Shown: positions 1-8,262, numbered from the stretch's first letter. The stretch: DNA of 64,000 bases from JAMXLG01 sp963765935 (GCA_963765935.1 CAVXXX010000002.1:248001-312000), one strand, 5' to 3'. Notes: generated from the sequence alone by a model not told the origin. Program-made: numbers and translations.

Positions 1-329
1 GTGATCTCGAGGCCGGCAGCTTGCAGCGAACGAATCGCAGCTTCGCGTCCCGCGCCCGGGCCTTTGACGAGCACTTCCGTGCTCTTCATGCCGTGATCCA
101 TCGCTTTGCGCGCGGCCGACTCGGCAGCCATCTGCGCAGCGAACGGCGTCGACTTCTTCGAGCCTTTGAAACCGAGATTACCGGCCGAGGCCCATGAAAC
201 GACGTTTCCGTGCGGATCGGTGATCGTGACGATCGTGTTGTTGAACGACGCATGCACGTGAGCAACGCCCGATTGGACGTTCTTAACTTCACGCTTCTTG
301 CGCGTCTTGGTTTGCTTTTTGGCAGCCAA
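1..329 (-). CDS. rpsK: 30S ribosomal protein S11 (3' end cut by window edge)
   Basis: S11 lies on the 30S platform and contacts 16S rRNA near the mRNA exit. The 109 visible residues contain the family signature: a basic N-terminus (AAKKQTKTRKKR), then VQSGVAHVHASFNNTIVTITD and the conserved GFKGSKKSTPFAAQ and VKGPGAGREAAIRSL segments; the last 20 or so residues lie beyond base 1. The best start is TTG at 329, preceded by GGAG at a spacing of 5; no in-frame ATG gives a better N-terminus. It is the first gene of what should be the alpha block (rpsK-rpsD-rpoA-rplQ), but rpsM, its usual upstream partner, is 7.1 kb away. Identity is certain; the TTG start is well supported. Confidence 0.95.
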   Translation of the reverse strand, partial: MAAKKQTKTRKKREVKNVQSGVAHVHASFNNTIVTITDPHGNVVSWASAGNLGFKGSKKSTPFAAQMAAESAARKAMDHGMKSTEVLVKGPGAGREAAIRSLQAAGLEI

Positions 330-400
330 AATAACTCCGAACGATTTTTCCTAAACTCCAAACGATGGAGCTGTCGTCGCCTCAACCGGCGCAGTCCACG

Positions 401-415
401 CTGAGCTTGTCGAAG
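401..415 (+). repeat. Dispersed short repeat, copy 1 (core CTGAGCTTGTCGAAG)
   Basis: Exact 15-base core shared with copies near 11664, 28491 and 43291. Here it is flanked by ACGCT and AGCGT arms, so it can form a small hairpin inside the rpsK leader. The rest of 330-602 holds the rpsK promoter and nothing else I recognise. Confidence 0.7.
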
Positions 416-528
416 CGTCGCGCGAGAGGCCCGATTTCCGTACTTCAGCTACGGCGAATAGCCAAAGGCGTCCACCAGGACGCTGAACCGCGTGCGCCGT
501 TGAAGAGAGAGGACGGCGCCAAGCCGGT

Positions 529-558
529 ATCTTACCGCAGGCCGGGGGGCTGGGTCAA
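529..558 (-). promoter_or_regulatory. Probable sigma-70 promoter for rpsK (alpha block)
   Basis: On the minus strand, TTGACC (553-558) is followed after 18 bases by TAAGAT (529-534). Initiation near 522 would give a leader of about 190 nt before the rpsK start, long enough for autoregulatory structure. It is an inference from consensus, supported by the fact that rpsK is detached from rpsM and needs a promoter of its own. Confidence 0.5.
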
Positions 559-602
559 CACTGCATGGTCGCGTCTTCCCGTAAAAACCGCGCGGACGCG
601 CG

Positions 603-2102
603 TCAGGCGGTTCCCGCCGGAACGGGCTGCTTGGCCAAGTGGAGTACCTCCGACGTATCGTTGCGAACGGCTTGGCAGAGCGCAGCGTCGTCCGCGATCG
701 ACTGCCCATAGGACGGAATCACTTCCTTGAGTTTGCCTGCCCAGCCGGGAAATTCGGTCTTGTAGAGTCGGCTCATCACATCGAAGATGACCGCGACGGC
801 GACCGAGGCGCCGGGTGAAGCACCCAGGACCGCGGCGAGCGACCCATCGGCTGCCGAGACGACCTCCGTCCCGAACTGAAGCTTCCCGCCCGACTTCTTG
901 TCCGGCATAATTACCTGCACGCGCTGCCCGGCAACGATGAACTTCCAGTCGTCGGGATTCGCGTTCGGGAAGTAATCGCGCAGCGCTTCGTACTTCGCTT
1001 CCTTCGATTCCAGGACTTGACCGATGAGGTACTTCGTCAGATCCATGTTATCGCGACCCACCGCGAGCAAGGGTCCGATATTGTCCGACTTCACCGAACC
1101 GAAGAGATCGGCGAGCGAACCGTGCTTGAGAAACTTCGTCGAGAATCCGGCATAGGGTCCGAAAAGCAGGGAACGCTTTCCGTCGACGTACCGCGTGTCG
1201 AGATGCGGTACCGACATCGGCGGCGCACCAACCGACGCTTTTCCGTACACCTTTGCCAGATGACGATCGACAACCGATTGATCGTCGCAACGCAAGAAAA
1301 TGCCGCTTACCGGGAAACCGCCAAAGCCTTTGCCTTCTTCGATTCCCGATTTCTGCAGCAACGGTAACGCACCGCCACCGGCTCCGAGAAACACCGTCTT
1401 TGCAACAATTTCGCGCGTTTCTCCGCTCTTCTCGTCTTTGACGCTGATCAACCAGCCATCCCAACGGCGCTTCACGTCCGTGACGCGATGCGAATACGAA
1501 ATTGCAACGCCGGGTTGCGTCGAGAGATGGCCCAAGAGCGAGCGAGTGATCGCGCCGTAGTCCACGTCCGTACCGGTGAGCATCCGGGTTCCGGCAACGC
1601 GCTGTTTCGGATCGCGGCCTTCCATGATCAGCGGCATCCATTGCACGAGTACGGCAGGATCTTCGCTGTACTCCATGCCGGAGAAGCAGTGATGCGCGCT
1701 CATTGTCTCGTAGCGCTTGCGCAGGAACGCGACGTTATCGTCGCCCCACACGAAACTGACGTGCGGCACGTCGTGAACGAACGACTCGGGCGCACCCATA
1801 GCACCTTTACGGACCATGTGCGCCCAAAACTGACGCGAAAGATCGAACTGCGTGTTGACCTTGAGCGCGCGATCGATCGTGACTTTGCCGTCGGGACCTT
1901 CGGGGGTGTAATTGAGCTCGCAAAGCGCGGCGTGACCCGTGCCGGCATTGTTCCAGGCGTTGGAGCTCTCTTCGGCGGCTTCCGGGAGCATCTCGAGAAT
2001 CTCGAGGGTCGCTTCTGGTTGCACTTCCTTCATCATGGCGGCTAGCGTCGCGCTCATGATTCCGGCGCCGACGAGAACGAGATCGGTACGTTGTTCGGAC
2101 AT
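603..2102 (-). CDS. mqo: Malate:quinone oxidoreductase
   Basis: FAD-dependent, membrane-associated enzyme that oxidises malate to oxaloacetate and passes electrons to the quinone pool, so it serves both the TCA cycle and the respiratory chain. The N-terminal dinucleotide-binding motif VLVGAGIMSATLAAMM, the NAWNNAGTGHAALCELNYTP block, VFLGAGGGALPLLQKSGI, GFGGFPVSGIFLR and the C-terminal LGASPGASVAVAV are all characteristic of Mqo. At 499 aa it has normal family length. The ATG at 2102 directly precedes the conserved start of the protein. It is separated by 69 bases from the gene upstream and may have its own promoter. No NAD-dependent malate dehydrogenase is visible in the window. Confidence 0.95.
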   Translation of the reverse strand: MSEQRTDLVLVGAGIMSATLAAMMKEVQPEATLEILEMLPEAAEESSNAWNNAGTGHAALCELNYTPEGPDGKVTIDRALKVNTQFDLSRQFWAHMVRKGAMGAPESFVHDVPHVSFVWGDDNVAFLRKRYETMSAHHCFSGMEYSEDPAVLVQWMPLIMEGRDPKQRVAGTRMLTGTDVDYGAITRSLLGHLSTQPGVAISYSHRVTDVKRRWDGWLISVKDEKSGETREIVAKTVFLGAGGGALPLLQKSGIEEGKGFGGFPVSGIFLRCDDQSVVDRHLAKVYGKASVGAPPMSVPHLDTRYVDGKRSLLFGPYAGFSTKFLKHGSLADLFGSVKSDNIGPLLAVGRDNMDLTKYLIGQVLESKEAKYEALRDYFPNANPDDWKFIVAGQRVQVIMPDKKSGGKLQFGTEVVSAADGSLAAVLGASPGASVAVAVIFDVMSRLYKTEFPGWAGKLKEVIPSYGQSIADDAALCQAVRNDTSEVLHLAKQPVPAGTA

Positions 2103-2171
2103 AGCTAGGGACTAGACTACTCCTGGGCCCCGGGGTCTTGCCAATAACTTCTCCCGCAGCAGGCACGCCGA

Positions 2172-3083
2172 TCAGCGCGCTTCGTACCAGCGAAGGACGC
2201 GCATCGCGCGAAGGGTGTTCCACCGGCTTGCCCGGCCGGGCTCCGTTTCAAACCGGAAGCCGAGCCGGTCCGGATGGAGATGGTTCATGGGCCAGCGCCC
2301 GTTTTTATGACGCCGTTCTCGCACAACGGCAATCGCCTCGGCAAGCCGGTGGTCGGGAGTCACGCGGGCGGAGCGCAAATAATCGAGACCGCGCAGAATG
2401 TCGTAATGCCACATCGTCGGAAACGTAAAGCGCGTCCAGTCACGGTTGGCGATCTCGCCGTTGCTTAACCGTTTGAACATGCGCCGTTCAAGCAAATACT
2501 CATGCGCTTTGAGTCGCGCATCCGAAACGGCGGGCGTGTTGCCTCGGGTACGTTCGTATTCGAGTAAACCTTCGATCACGCGGATCGTTGAATTGAACGA
2601 CGAGCGCGTACTCGGCGGAGCGTCGCAATTCCAGCCGCCGTCAGCCAGCTGTTCATAGAGTAAACGATCGACGATGCGGTCGCAGCGTTCGCCAAAATAA
2701 CTTCCGAACGCTAGGATTGCACCGTTTATGCACGGTTCCGTCTCACCATCGAAATACGGGCGGTTATCGAGCCGTTCCCAGGTCAAATTTATCTTTACGC
2801 GTTCGATCGCACGGCGAGCCGCATCACTGCGCGGATCAAGGCCCATTTCACGCAGCAGGACGAGCGCATCCATCGTGATCATCCAGCCGTCCTCATGAGG
2901 CCCGCCCCACCAACCTTCGGGCGCTTGGCGCTCGAGTAACGCGCGGCCCCAGCCCTCGGAAGCGACACGCGAGCGCTCCGCGGCGACGATGTGCTCGGGT
3001 TCATTCGCAAGATCGCGCATGACTTGCCAGCGAATCGCGGGATCTCCATCGAGCAGCCAACGTATCACGCTCGCCTCACTCAT
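2172..3083 (-). CDS. Terpene-cyclase/prenyltransferase-fold (alpha/alpha toroid) protein
   Basis: 303 aa without signal peptide or membrane segment. It consists of repeated helical pairs with QAPEGWWGGPHEDGW, QLADGGWNCDAPPSTRSSFNSTI and KNGRWPMNHLH. These QxxDGGW-like elements are the QW-type repeats seen in squalene/oxidosqualene cyclases and related alpha/alpha-toroid proteins. It is about half the length of a real squalene-hopene cyclase and lacks a visible DXDD catalytic motif, so cyclase activity is not supported. Similar short proteins are usually annotated as hypothetical or squalene cyclase-like. It sits upstream of mqo and downstream of the terminator of the stalk/barrel gene, so it is probably transcribed separately. 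Confidence 0.75.
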   Translation of the reverse strand: MSEASVIRWLLDGDPAIRWQVMRDLANEPEHIVAAERSRVASEGWGRALLERQAPEGWWGGPHEDGWMITMDALVLLREMGLDPRSDAARRAIERVKINLTWERLDNRPYFDGETEPCINGAILAFGSYFGERCDRIVDRLLYEQLADGGWNCDAPPSTRSSFNSTIRVIEGLLEYERTRGNTPAVSDARLKAHEYLLERRMFKRLSNGEIANRDWTRFTFPTMWHYDILRGLDYLRSARVTPDHRLAEAIAVVRERRHKNGRWPMNHLHPDRLGFRFETEPGRASRWNTLRAMRVLRWYEAR

Positions 3084-3110
3084 GACCGTCTACTTCTTCT
3101 CACATAGAAA

Positions 3111-3132
3111 GAGCCCGGCCGTAGCCGGGCTC
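3111..3132 (-). terminator. Rho-independent terminator of the stalk/barrel gene
   Basis: A perfect 9-bp stem (GAGCCCGGC with GCCGGGCTC) and a 4-base loop lie 27 bases after the stop codon at 3159. It is followed on the minus strand by TTTCTATG, a short U-rich run. Confidence 0.7.
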
Positions 3133-3158
3133 CTTGCTTTCAAGATACCCAGTTCCGA

Positions 3159-4469
3159 TTAGAACTTGATGCCGAGACCGACGTACGGTCCATTGACAGT
3201 CGTGTTGATCGGAGCGTTGGTCTTGTTCTTGAGGCTATTGCCCATCCAGCCGAGGTCCAGGAAGATCGGGGTATTGCCGAATGCGACAGTGCCGCCGATT
3301 TGGTACTTCAGCATGTTGTACGCGAGCGTGTAACCGATACCCGTACCGGGATCGGTAAAGCCTCCGTGCATGTTCGGGAAGTAATAGACGCTTCCGTACA
3401 CGGAGAACGGCTGGTTGAGGTCCGGAAGCTTTTCAGCGCCGAAACCAAAACCGGTCTCACGCGGATAACCATAGTTGTTGCCGCGCCAGATGTATCCCAC
3501 ACCGATGTAGATGCGTGGATCCGCAACCTTCAAGCCAAGGCGGACATCGAAGTCGCTGTCGCGCGCTTGGAACGCAGGCACTTGGACTTGTCCGGTCTGA
3601 CCGATCGTCGTGACGTTACAGTCAGTCGACGATGCCGGCGGAGCGAACGTCGTACAGTTGTGCGGATATTGATACTGTTCGAACGTGCCTTCGAGCATCC
3701 ACGGCAGATTCAACGCGTCGAATTCCACCGCACCGCGAACGGCGTACGAGCTCTTGCCGGTATTGCCGGGGCTGAACTCGTTGTACACCTTCGGTGAGAA
3801 GATGTAATCGCCCGCGATGAAGATGTCCTTATATGGCGTGTGAACGGGTGCCGGCGTCGGCGTCGGCGCAACCGTCGGCGCAGTCGTCGGTGCCTCGGTC
3901 GGAGGCGCAGTCGGCGGCGGCGTCGGCGGCAAATAGCGCACGACAACGACTTGTTTGTCGGGAACCCATTGCACGTAGGCGCCCATACCTTCCGAAATCA
4001 CGCGAACCGGAACGAGAACGCTGCCTTGATACATCATCGGCGGCACGTCGAGCGGACGTGTCTCACCGTTGATGATAACTTCCGGCTTTCCAACCGTAAC
4101 GCGGACTTCGGAGCCGGGTTTGCTGACCGTCACGGTCTTCGTTCCGGCATTGTACGAAACCGTCGCACCCATTTGCTCGAACATCGAGCGCAATGGAATA
4201 AGAACGGTGCCTCCACGCACGAGCGCAGCGAGCACGCGTCCTTGCTTGAGGACATCAGGCTTGCTGTAAACGTGGTGGTCGTTGAACAGAATCGGGATTT
4301 GACCTGACGGCGGAGTTCCGAAGTTCGCCGCAGGAGCGTTGCCGGCTTGTGCAACCACAGCTTGTCCAGTGTTTCCCTGTGATTGCGAGGGCGTCGGCGC
4401 TGCCACCGCGGTGAGCCCACAGCACGCTGCAACGAGTGCTGCCAGGACTCCGGTGCTCAGTCGTTTCAC
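3159..4469 (-). CDS. Secreted copper-amine-oxidase-N (stalk) domain protein with C-terminal beta-barrel-like domain
   Basis: 436 aa. A signal peptide (residues 1-23, ends TAVAA) is followed by a Gln/Ala/Asn-rich stretch, then two stalk-type repeats of the copper amine oxidase N-terminal family at about 55-175 (VLIPLRSMFEQMGATV and VLVPVRVISEGMGAYVQW are typical). Next comes a Pro/Thr-rich linker at 178-212, and a C-terminal half of alternating aromatic/polar strands that ends in GLGIKF, like an outer-membrane barrel terminus. The stalk domain is not an oxidase; it is a surface or cell-wall-associated module. Inferred role: an outer-membrane protein with a periplasmic or surface stalk. The GTG start at 4469 is fixed by a perfect AAGGAGG six or seven bases upstream. 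A palindrome lies in the leader and a terminator follows the gene, so it is probably monocistronic. Confidence 0.75.
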   Translation of the reverse strand: MKRLSTGVLAALVAACCGLTAVAAPTPSQSQGNTGQAVVAQAGNAPAANFGTPPSGQIPILFNDHHVYSKPDVLKQGRVLAALVRGGTVLIPLRSMFEQMGATVSYNAGTKTVTVSKPGSEVRVTVGKPEVIINGETRPLDVPPMMYQGSVLVPVRVISEGMGAYVQWVPDKQVVVVRYLPPTPPPTAPPTEAPTTAPTVAPTPTPAPVHTPYKDIFIAGDYIFSPKVYNEFSPGNTGKSSYAVRGAVEFDALNLPWMLEGTFEQYQYPHNCTTFAPPASSTDCNVTTIGQTGQVQVPAFQARDSDFDVRLGLKVADPRIYIGVGYIWRGNNYGYPRETGFGFGAEKLPDLNQPFSVYGSVYYFPNMHGGFTDPGTGIGYTLAYNMLKYQIGGTVAFGNTPIFLDLGWMGNSLKNKTNAPINTTVNGPYVGLGIKF

Positions 4470-4496
4470 TAAAAACCCTCCTTAGGTTTTGCTTTC

Positions 4497-4519
4497 GTGA
4501 TAGCGCAATTCGCTATCAC
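4497..4519. promoter_or_regulatory. Palindrome in the leader of the stalk/barrel gene (possible operator)
   Basis: GTGATAGCG and CGCTATCAC are perfect 9-bp arms separated by CAATT, about 28 bases upstream of the GTG start. It could be a repressor site or an RNA hairpin. No clear -10/-35 pair was identified next to it. Confidence 0.45.
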
Positions 4520-4575
4520 TCCCCTTAAACGCACAGATTGGTTACTCGGTTCCCGTGCAATAAGGGCCAGAGGGC

Positions 4576-5802
4576 TTATTTCCCGGTTGCTTGGCGCGGT
4601 AAACGCCAAATCCAGACTGAGCCCATGAGAATTTCGGCACATGCTAGGCCGAAAGCCCCACGTGGTCCCACAGCGCTTGTTAAGATCCCCGCGCGTGCCA
4701 AGACAAAAGTTGTTAGTGCAGGTGCTACGATCTGCGGACCAACAACGGCGACGTTCCAAATTGCCATCGTCGTCGCGAGCGCACCGGGCGGTAGCAAACG
4801 GCATGCAAATGCCCAATCTGCGCAGAGAAAAATTCCCCATCCAATGCCGGCGATCGCAATTGCAATTGGAATCGGAACCAGTCCGTGCACGACCGCGAGC
4901 ACCGCAACGCCGAAGGCAAGTATGCCTCCTCCGACGGTTACCACGATGCGCTCGTCGATGCGATCTGCCGGTTTAGCAGCAATCATTGCGCCGACGGCTC
5001 CGACCAGCGTGAAGAGCAACACGCAGATTCCACTTGCCGTTGTTGCATCGAACGGCGCGCGCGCCGGCAACGCGTTCTTCACGTAGAAGAAAAAGTATCC
5101 GAGGAGCGTGTAAAACCCGACATAGACGAGGGCACGCGAAATGAATAGATCGACGAGCGGACGTGTAACGCGCAACGGCTGGTGCGCCGGCAACGGCTGC
5201 AACGGTACGCGACGCAGGTGTGCGACGGTCGTGGCGCACGACGCAAGGAGTAACACGGCAATCGTCGCAGCGAGTGGGATCGTGTTCCCGAGGATCGTTG
5301 CGAGAATTGCACCGGCGGCGTTGCCGGCGCTTTGCATCGCTGCCATCCAACCCGATGCGACGCCGATTCGCGATACGGGTACGGCGTCGGGCAGAATCGC
5401 TTGATACGGGCCGATCGCGCAATTCATCGCCGCTTGTAGAACGATGAACGCGATCGTAAACGTGAGGATTGTCGGTGCCGCGTAGAATGCGAGAAGCGCG
5501 ATCGCGGCGACTACGGCGCCGGATGCGTAAAACGCGATGCGTTTGTCGCCATGTCTGCGGAGTCCATCGGAGAATGGCCCGATCGCAAGCTGTACGATTG
5601 CTGCTGCCACTGCACCGGCCGTTGAAACGCCGCCGTACAGCGCAAGGGCCGAGACGCCGCCGAGTTGCAGCGAACGCGCCTGCAGCGAAATGCCCAGTAC
5701 CGCACCCCAAGTGAGTTGAATGCCGAACCACAACACGGTAAGCAGCGCGGGATTCACCGCGCCGCGCGCGCTACTCGTGCTCGATTGCGTAGCGATATTC
5801 AT
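4576..5802 (-). CDS. MFS transporter
   Basis: About 408 aa from the ATG at 5802, with roughly twelve hydrophobic segments spread over the whole length. Loops match the major facilitator pattern: GPFSDGLRRHGDKRIAFYASGAV after TM2-3, and a second-half relic AKPADRIDERIVVTVGGGILAFG after TM8. The N-terminal half resembles sugar or drug transporters with a long C-terminal TM11-12 region. The substrate cannot be told from sequence. The start at 5802 is chosen over 5856 because it reduces the overlap with the upstream nucleotidyltransferase gene (31 bases remain). It is probably co-transcribed with that gene and the DUF72 gene. Confidence 0.8.
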   Translation of the reverse strand: MNIATQSSTSSARGAVNPALLTVLWFGIQLTWGAVLGISLQARSLQLGGVSALALYGGVSTAGAVAAAIVQLAIGPFSDGLRRHGDKRIAFYASGAVVAAIALLAFYAAPTILTFTIAFIVLQAAMNCAIGPYQAILPDAVPVSRIGVASGWMAAMQSAGNAAGAILATILGNTIPLAATIAVLLLASCATTVAHLRRVPLQPLPAHQPLRVTRPLVDLFISRALVYVGFYTLLGYFFFYVKNALPARAPFDATTASGICVLLFTLVGAVGAMIAAKPADRIDERIVVTVGGGILAFGVAVLAVVHGLVPIPIAIAIAGIGWGIFLCADWAFACRLLPPGALATTMAIWNVAVVGPQIVAPALTTFVLARAGILTSAVGPRGAFGLACAEILMGSVWIWRLPRQATGK

Positions 5803-6505
5803 CGACCGTGTCCGCATCGTAAGCGATTTCGGGAGCGCAGTGCCGCACGGCGGCAACGTTCATATCAAGAACCTTTCGCGCGCGCGCTTCCACGTCGGCG
5901 ATAGCGAGGCGCTTCAAAGCAAACTTTAGGAGCAGCATCGGTCCGGCGATCGTCGCCATTCGCCACGGCGCCTTTCGCGCATCGAAGAGTGCAGTAGCAA
6001 ACGATCGCATGCGTACGGCCGCGCCGGCCGGAATATGAAAGACTCCGCCGTTCACAACGCGTTCGCCGGCGAGCACGACACCGAAAGGCGGCGCCCCTGG
6101 AAAGCGTTTGTCGAAATCCGCGATTTCGGTGAGCGGCATTGCGAGCGTGTTCCGATGAACGCGCTCGAGAAACGCTGTCAGTGCCGCAGTCGTGATATAC
6201 GGCATATCGCACGTGAGGTAGAGGAGCGGTTCGCCATCACCGGACCACGCGTCGAGCGCGCCGAGCACGTTCTTGGCGCCGCTTCCAGCATCGTCGATGA
6301 TCTTCTCGACTCGGCCGTCGACACAGCGTCGAACCTCCTGATTGCCGACAACGGCAATACGCTTGACTCCCGCTTCGTGTAACGATGCGATCGTGCGATC
6401 CAGCATCGTCGCGCCGCGGACGTGCGCGAGCGCTTTGACGCGCGTCCCGGCGAGTTCGGCGTACTCACCCCCGATGGAGCCGCCTGCCGTAATGACGGCT
6501 TTCAT
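5771..6505 (-). CDS. MobA-like nucleotidyltransferase family protein
   Basis: 244 aa of the NTP-transferase type 3 fold. It starts MKAVITAGGSIGGEYAELAG, a variant of the Gly-rich nucleotide-binding loop, followed by the conserved Lys of TRVKALAHV, LDRTIASLHEAGVKRIAVVG and the metal-binding Asp in LTCDMPYI. Such enzymes transfer NMP groups to cofactors or sugars, or make molybdenum cofactor dinucleotides; the substrate is not predictable here, and there are no molybdenum genes nearby. The start is directly adjacent to the DUF72 stop, which points to translational coupling. The C-terminal part (from about residue 170) is unusual for MobA and may bind another substrate. Confidence 0.8.
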   Translation of the reverse strand: MKAVITAGGSIGGEYAELAGTRVKALAHVRGATMLDRTIASLHEAGVKRIAVVGNQEVRRCVDGRVEKIIDDAGSGAKNVLGALDAWSGDGEPLLYLTCDMPYITTAALTAFLERVHRNTLAMPLTEIADFDKRFPGAPPFGVVLAGERVVNGGVFHIPAGAAVRMRSFATALFDARKAPWRMATIAGPMLLLKFALKRLAIADVEARARKVLDMNVAAVRHCAPEIAYDADTVDEYRYAIEHE

Positions 6506-7372
6506 TCAGTCCGTCTGATCGAAGAGCGACAACGCTTCCGGCGTCCGTTCGATCTCCGGAGGCTGCGCAAGTGCTTCTTCGCACATCTCACCGAACCGTT
6601 CGCGAAGAAGATCCTCGAACATTTCGGCGTTCCGAGGTGCGTTGCCGCGAGCGTGATTGTTAAAGAAGGCGTACGTTTCTTTCACCTGCGCGTCGATCTC
6701 TGCGAGGCGATCCGTCCACGGGACGAGTTCTTCCGCCGTGTATAAATACTGGTACCGGGTGACGTTCGTGCCGGTCCACCACGTCTTGGTGTTGCGTCCA
6801 TGAAAGCGGACGTACCCGATCGGTCCCGTTGCATCGGACGAGGCATGCGGCAACCCTTCGAGGTGCGGCAAGTCAACGTTGCACAGTGACACGTTGTTTT
6901 CTCGAAGCAGCTGTTCTGTTTCGTCGTTCTGCCAGTCGGTGCTGCGGAATTCGACCACAATGGGCAGCGGATCGAATGTTTCGATCGCTTGCAGCAAATA
7001 CTGCTCGTTCGTCGGCGTACGTTTGAACCCGTTCGGAAACTGCAGCAGCATGCACGAAAGCTTTCCACGTTCATGAATCGGTGCAACCGCCTCGCTTAGC
7101 AGTCGCGCGTCGTCGTGGATCGATGCCTTGGTATCAGGCGCATGGGTGACGGTTTGCGGCGCTTTGAAACTGAACCGGAATTGCGGCGGCGTTCGTGTGT
7201 TCAACGATGCGATTGTAGTCGGCGAGGGAATGCCGTAATAGCTGGAATCGATTTCAACGGCCGTAAAGCGGGACGTGTAGTAGCGCAGCATCTCGGCCGG
7301 CTTGGTCGCCGGCGGGTAGAACGGCCCGACCCAATCTTTATATGAGTAGCCGCATGTCCCCACATAAATCAC
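6506..7372 (-). CDS. DUF72 domain-containing protein
   Basis: 288 aa with the family hallmarks: IYVGTCGYSYKDWVGPFYPP at the N-terminus, AVEIDSSYYGIPSP, FRFSFKAPQTVTH, LLQFPNGFKRT, VVEFRSTDWQ, YVRFHGRN and a C-terminal YAFFNNHARGNAPRNA. The DUF72 fold is a TIM barrel resembling endonuclease IV/xylose-isomerase-type enzymes; its biochemical role is unknown. The GTG start at 7372 (or GTG at 7363) lies inside the tail of the rpsM terminator, so this gene depends either on read-through from the ribosomal operon or on a promoter overlapping that hairpin. Confidence 0.85.
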   Translation of the reverse strand: MIYVGTCGYSYKDWVGPFYPPATKPAEMLRYYTSRFTAVEIDSSYYGIPSPTTIASLNTRTPPQFRFSFKAPQTVTHAPDTKASIHDDARLLSEAVAPIHERGKLSCMLLQFPNGFKRTPTNEQYLLQAIETFDPLPIVVEFRSTDWQNDETEQLLRENNVSLCNVDLPHLEGLPHASSDATGPIGYVRFHGRNTKTWWTGTNVTRYQYLYTAEELVPWTDRLAEIDAQVKETYAFFNNHARGNAPRNAEMFEDLLRERFGEMCEEALAQPPEIERTPEALSLFDQTD

Positions 7373-7398
7373 AAAGCCCGGCGTTTGCCGGGCCTTGT
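7371..7398 (-). terminator. Hairpin ending the S10/spc block after rpsM
   Basis: GCCCGGC (7376-7382) pairs with GCCGGGC (7387-7393) over a 4-base loop, with ACAA/TTGT arms outside one mismatch. It lies 45 bases after the rpsM stop and is followed on the minus strand by a weak U-rich run (TTTGTGATTTATG). Termination is probably partial. Confidence 0.6.
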
Positions 7399-7442
7399 GC
7401 GACTTACTGCAAAGTAGCCTTTAGGTTACTTTCAGTTGTCCC

Positions 7443-7826
7443 CTACTTCTTGGTGACTTTCTTCTTACCAGCCACCGTGCGCTTGGGACCCTTGCGCGTG
7501 CGGGCGTTGGTCTTCGTGCGCTGACCGCGGACCGGGAGGCCGCGGCGGTGACGGAGGCCGCGGTAGCAGCCGATGTCCATCAGGCGCTTGATGTTGCCCT
7601 GAACTTCGCGGCGCAGATCGCCTTCGACGCGCAGTTGCAGCGTGTCGATCGCGTCACGCAGACGCTTCTCGTCATCTTCGCTGAGGTCTTTAACGCGCGT
7701 GTCGGGATTGATGCCCGTCTGTTCGAGCATCTTCTTCGCAGTCGTCGGACCAATACCGTAAATATAGGTCAAACCGATTTCGATGCGCTTTTCGCGCGGC
7801 AGATCGATACCAGCAATACGGGCCAT
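7443..7826 (-). CDS. rpsM: 30S ribosomal protein S13
   Basis: 127 aa, standard length. S13 sits in the head of the 30S subunit and contacts 50S bridges and the P-site tRNA. MARIAGIDLPREKRIEIGLTYIYGIG, GCYRGLRHRRGLPVRGQRTKTNARTRKGP and the lysine-rich C-terminal tail are diagnostic. It is the last gene of this block; rpsK, which normally follows at once, is absent and replaced by a terminator. Confidence 0.98.
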   Translation of the reverse strand: MARIAGIDLPREKRIEIGLTYIYGIGPTTAKKMLEQTGINPDTRVKDLSEDDEKRLRDAIDTLQLRVEGDLRREVQGNIKRLMDIGCYRGLRHRRGLPVRGQRTKTNARTRKGPKRTVAGKKKVTKK

Positions 7827-7828
7827 GA

Positions 7829-7945
7829 TTATCCTTGCACCTGTTTATGTTTGGGATTGACGTTGCAAATCACGCGCACTTTGCCTTCGCGGCGAATCAC
7901 CTTGCAAGCCTCGCAAATTTTTTTGACTGACGGACGTACTTTCAT
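7829..7945 (-). CDS. rpmJ: 50S ribosomal protein L36
   Basis: 38-codon gene in the infA-rpsM gap; ATG at 7945, TAA at 7829-7831. The protein begins MKVRPSVKKICEACKVIRR and ends NPKHKQVQG. Cys11, Cys14, Cys27 and His33 form the zinc-binding ribbon of the zinc-containing (C+) L36 type. It binds 23S rRNA domain VI. Spacing to infA is 7 bases and to rpsM 2 bases, so it is part of the same operon. Confidence 0.97.
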   Translation of the reverse strand: MKVRPSVKKICEACKVIRREGKVRVICNVNPKHKQVQG

Positions 7946-7952
7946 TTCAACC

Positions 7953-8240
7953 CTACTTATACCGGTATGTAATTCTGCCGTGTGATAAATCATACGGCGA
8001 GAGCTCGACTAGCACGCGGTCCCCGGGGAGAATACGGATGTAGTTCATCCGGATTTTGCCCGAGACGTGGGCGAGCACTCGATGGCCGTTGGCGAGTTCG
8101 ACGCGGAACATTGCGTTCGGCAGCGGCTCGACAATCGTCCCTTCGACCTCGATTGCCTCTTCCTTAGGCATCGCGGTCTTTGCAGCTTTGTCCGAGTCCT
8201 TCCGCGCCCGCTGGGGGCGCCGTCCTCCTCGGCGTGCCAC
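7953..8240 (-). CDS. infA: Translation initiation factor IF-1, N-terminally extended
   Basis: IF-1 binds the 30S A site during initiation. The canonical 72-residue OB-fold starts at MPKEEAIEVEGTIVEPLPN (ATG at 8171) and ends DLSHGRITYRYK. The reading frame is open 23 codons further upstream, to a GTG at 8240 with GGAG 10 bases before it; this adds a basic segment (ARRGGRRPQRARKDS). The internal ATG has no Shine-Dalgarno-like sequence, so the 95-aa form is plausible. Which start is used cannot be settled from sequence alone. Confidence 0.9.
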   Translation of the reverse strand: MARRGGRRPQRARKDSDKAAKTAMPKEEAIEVEGTIVEPLPNAMFRVELANGHRVLAHVSGKIRMNYIRILPGDRVLVELSPYDLSHGRITYRYK

Positions 8241-8262
8241 TAGTTCATCACTCCAAGCTCAA

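Noticed and set aside
3159..4469. True copper amine oxidase
   Set aside because: Only the small N-terminal stalk domain is present; the catalytic domain and topaquinone site of the enzyme are absent.
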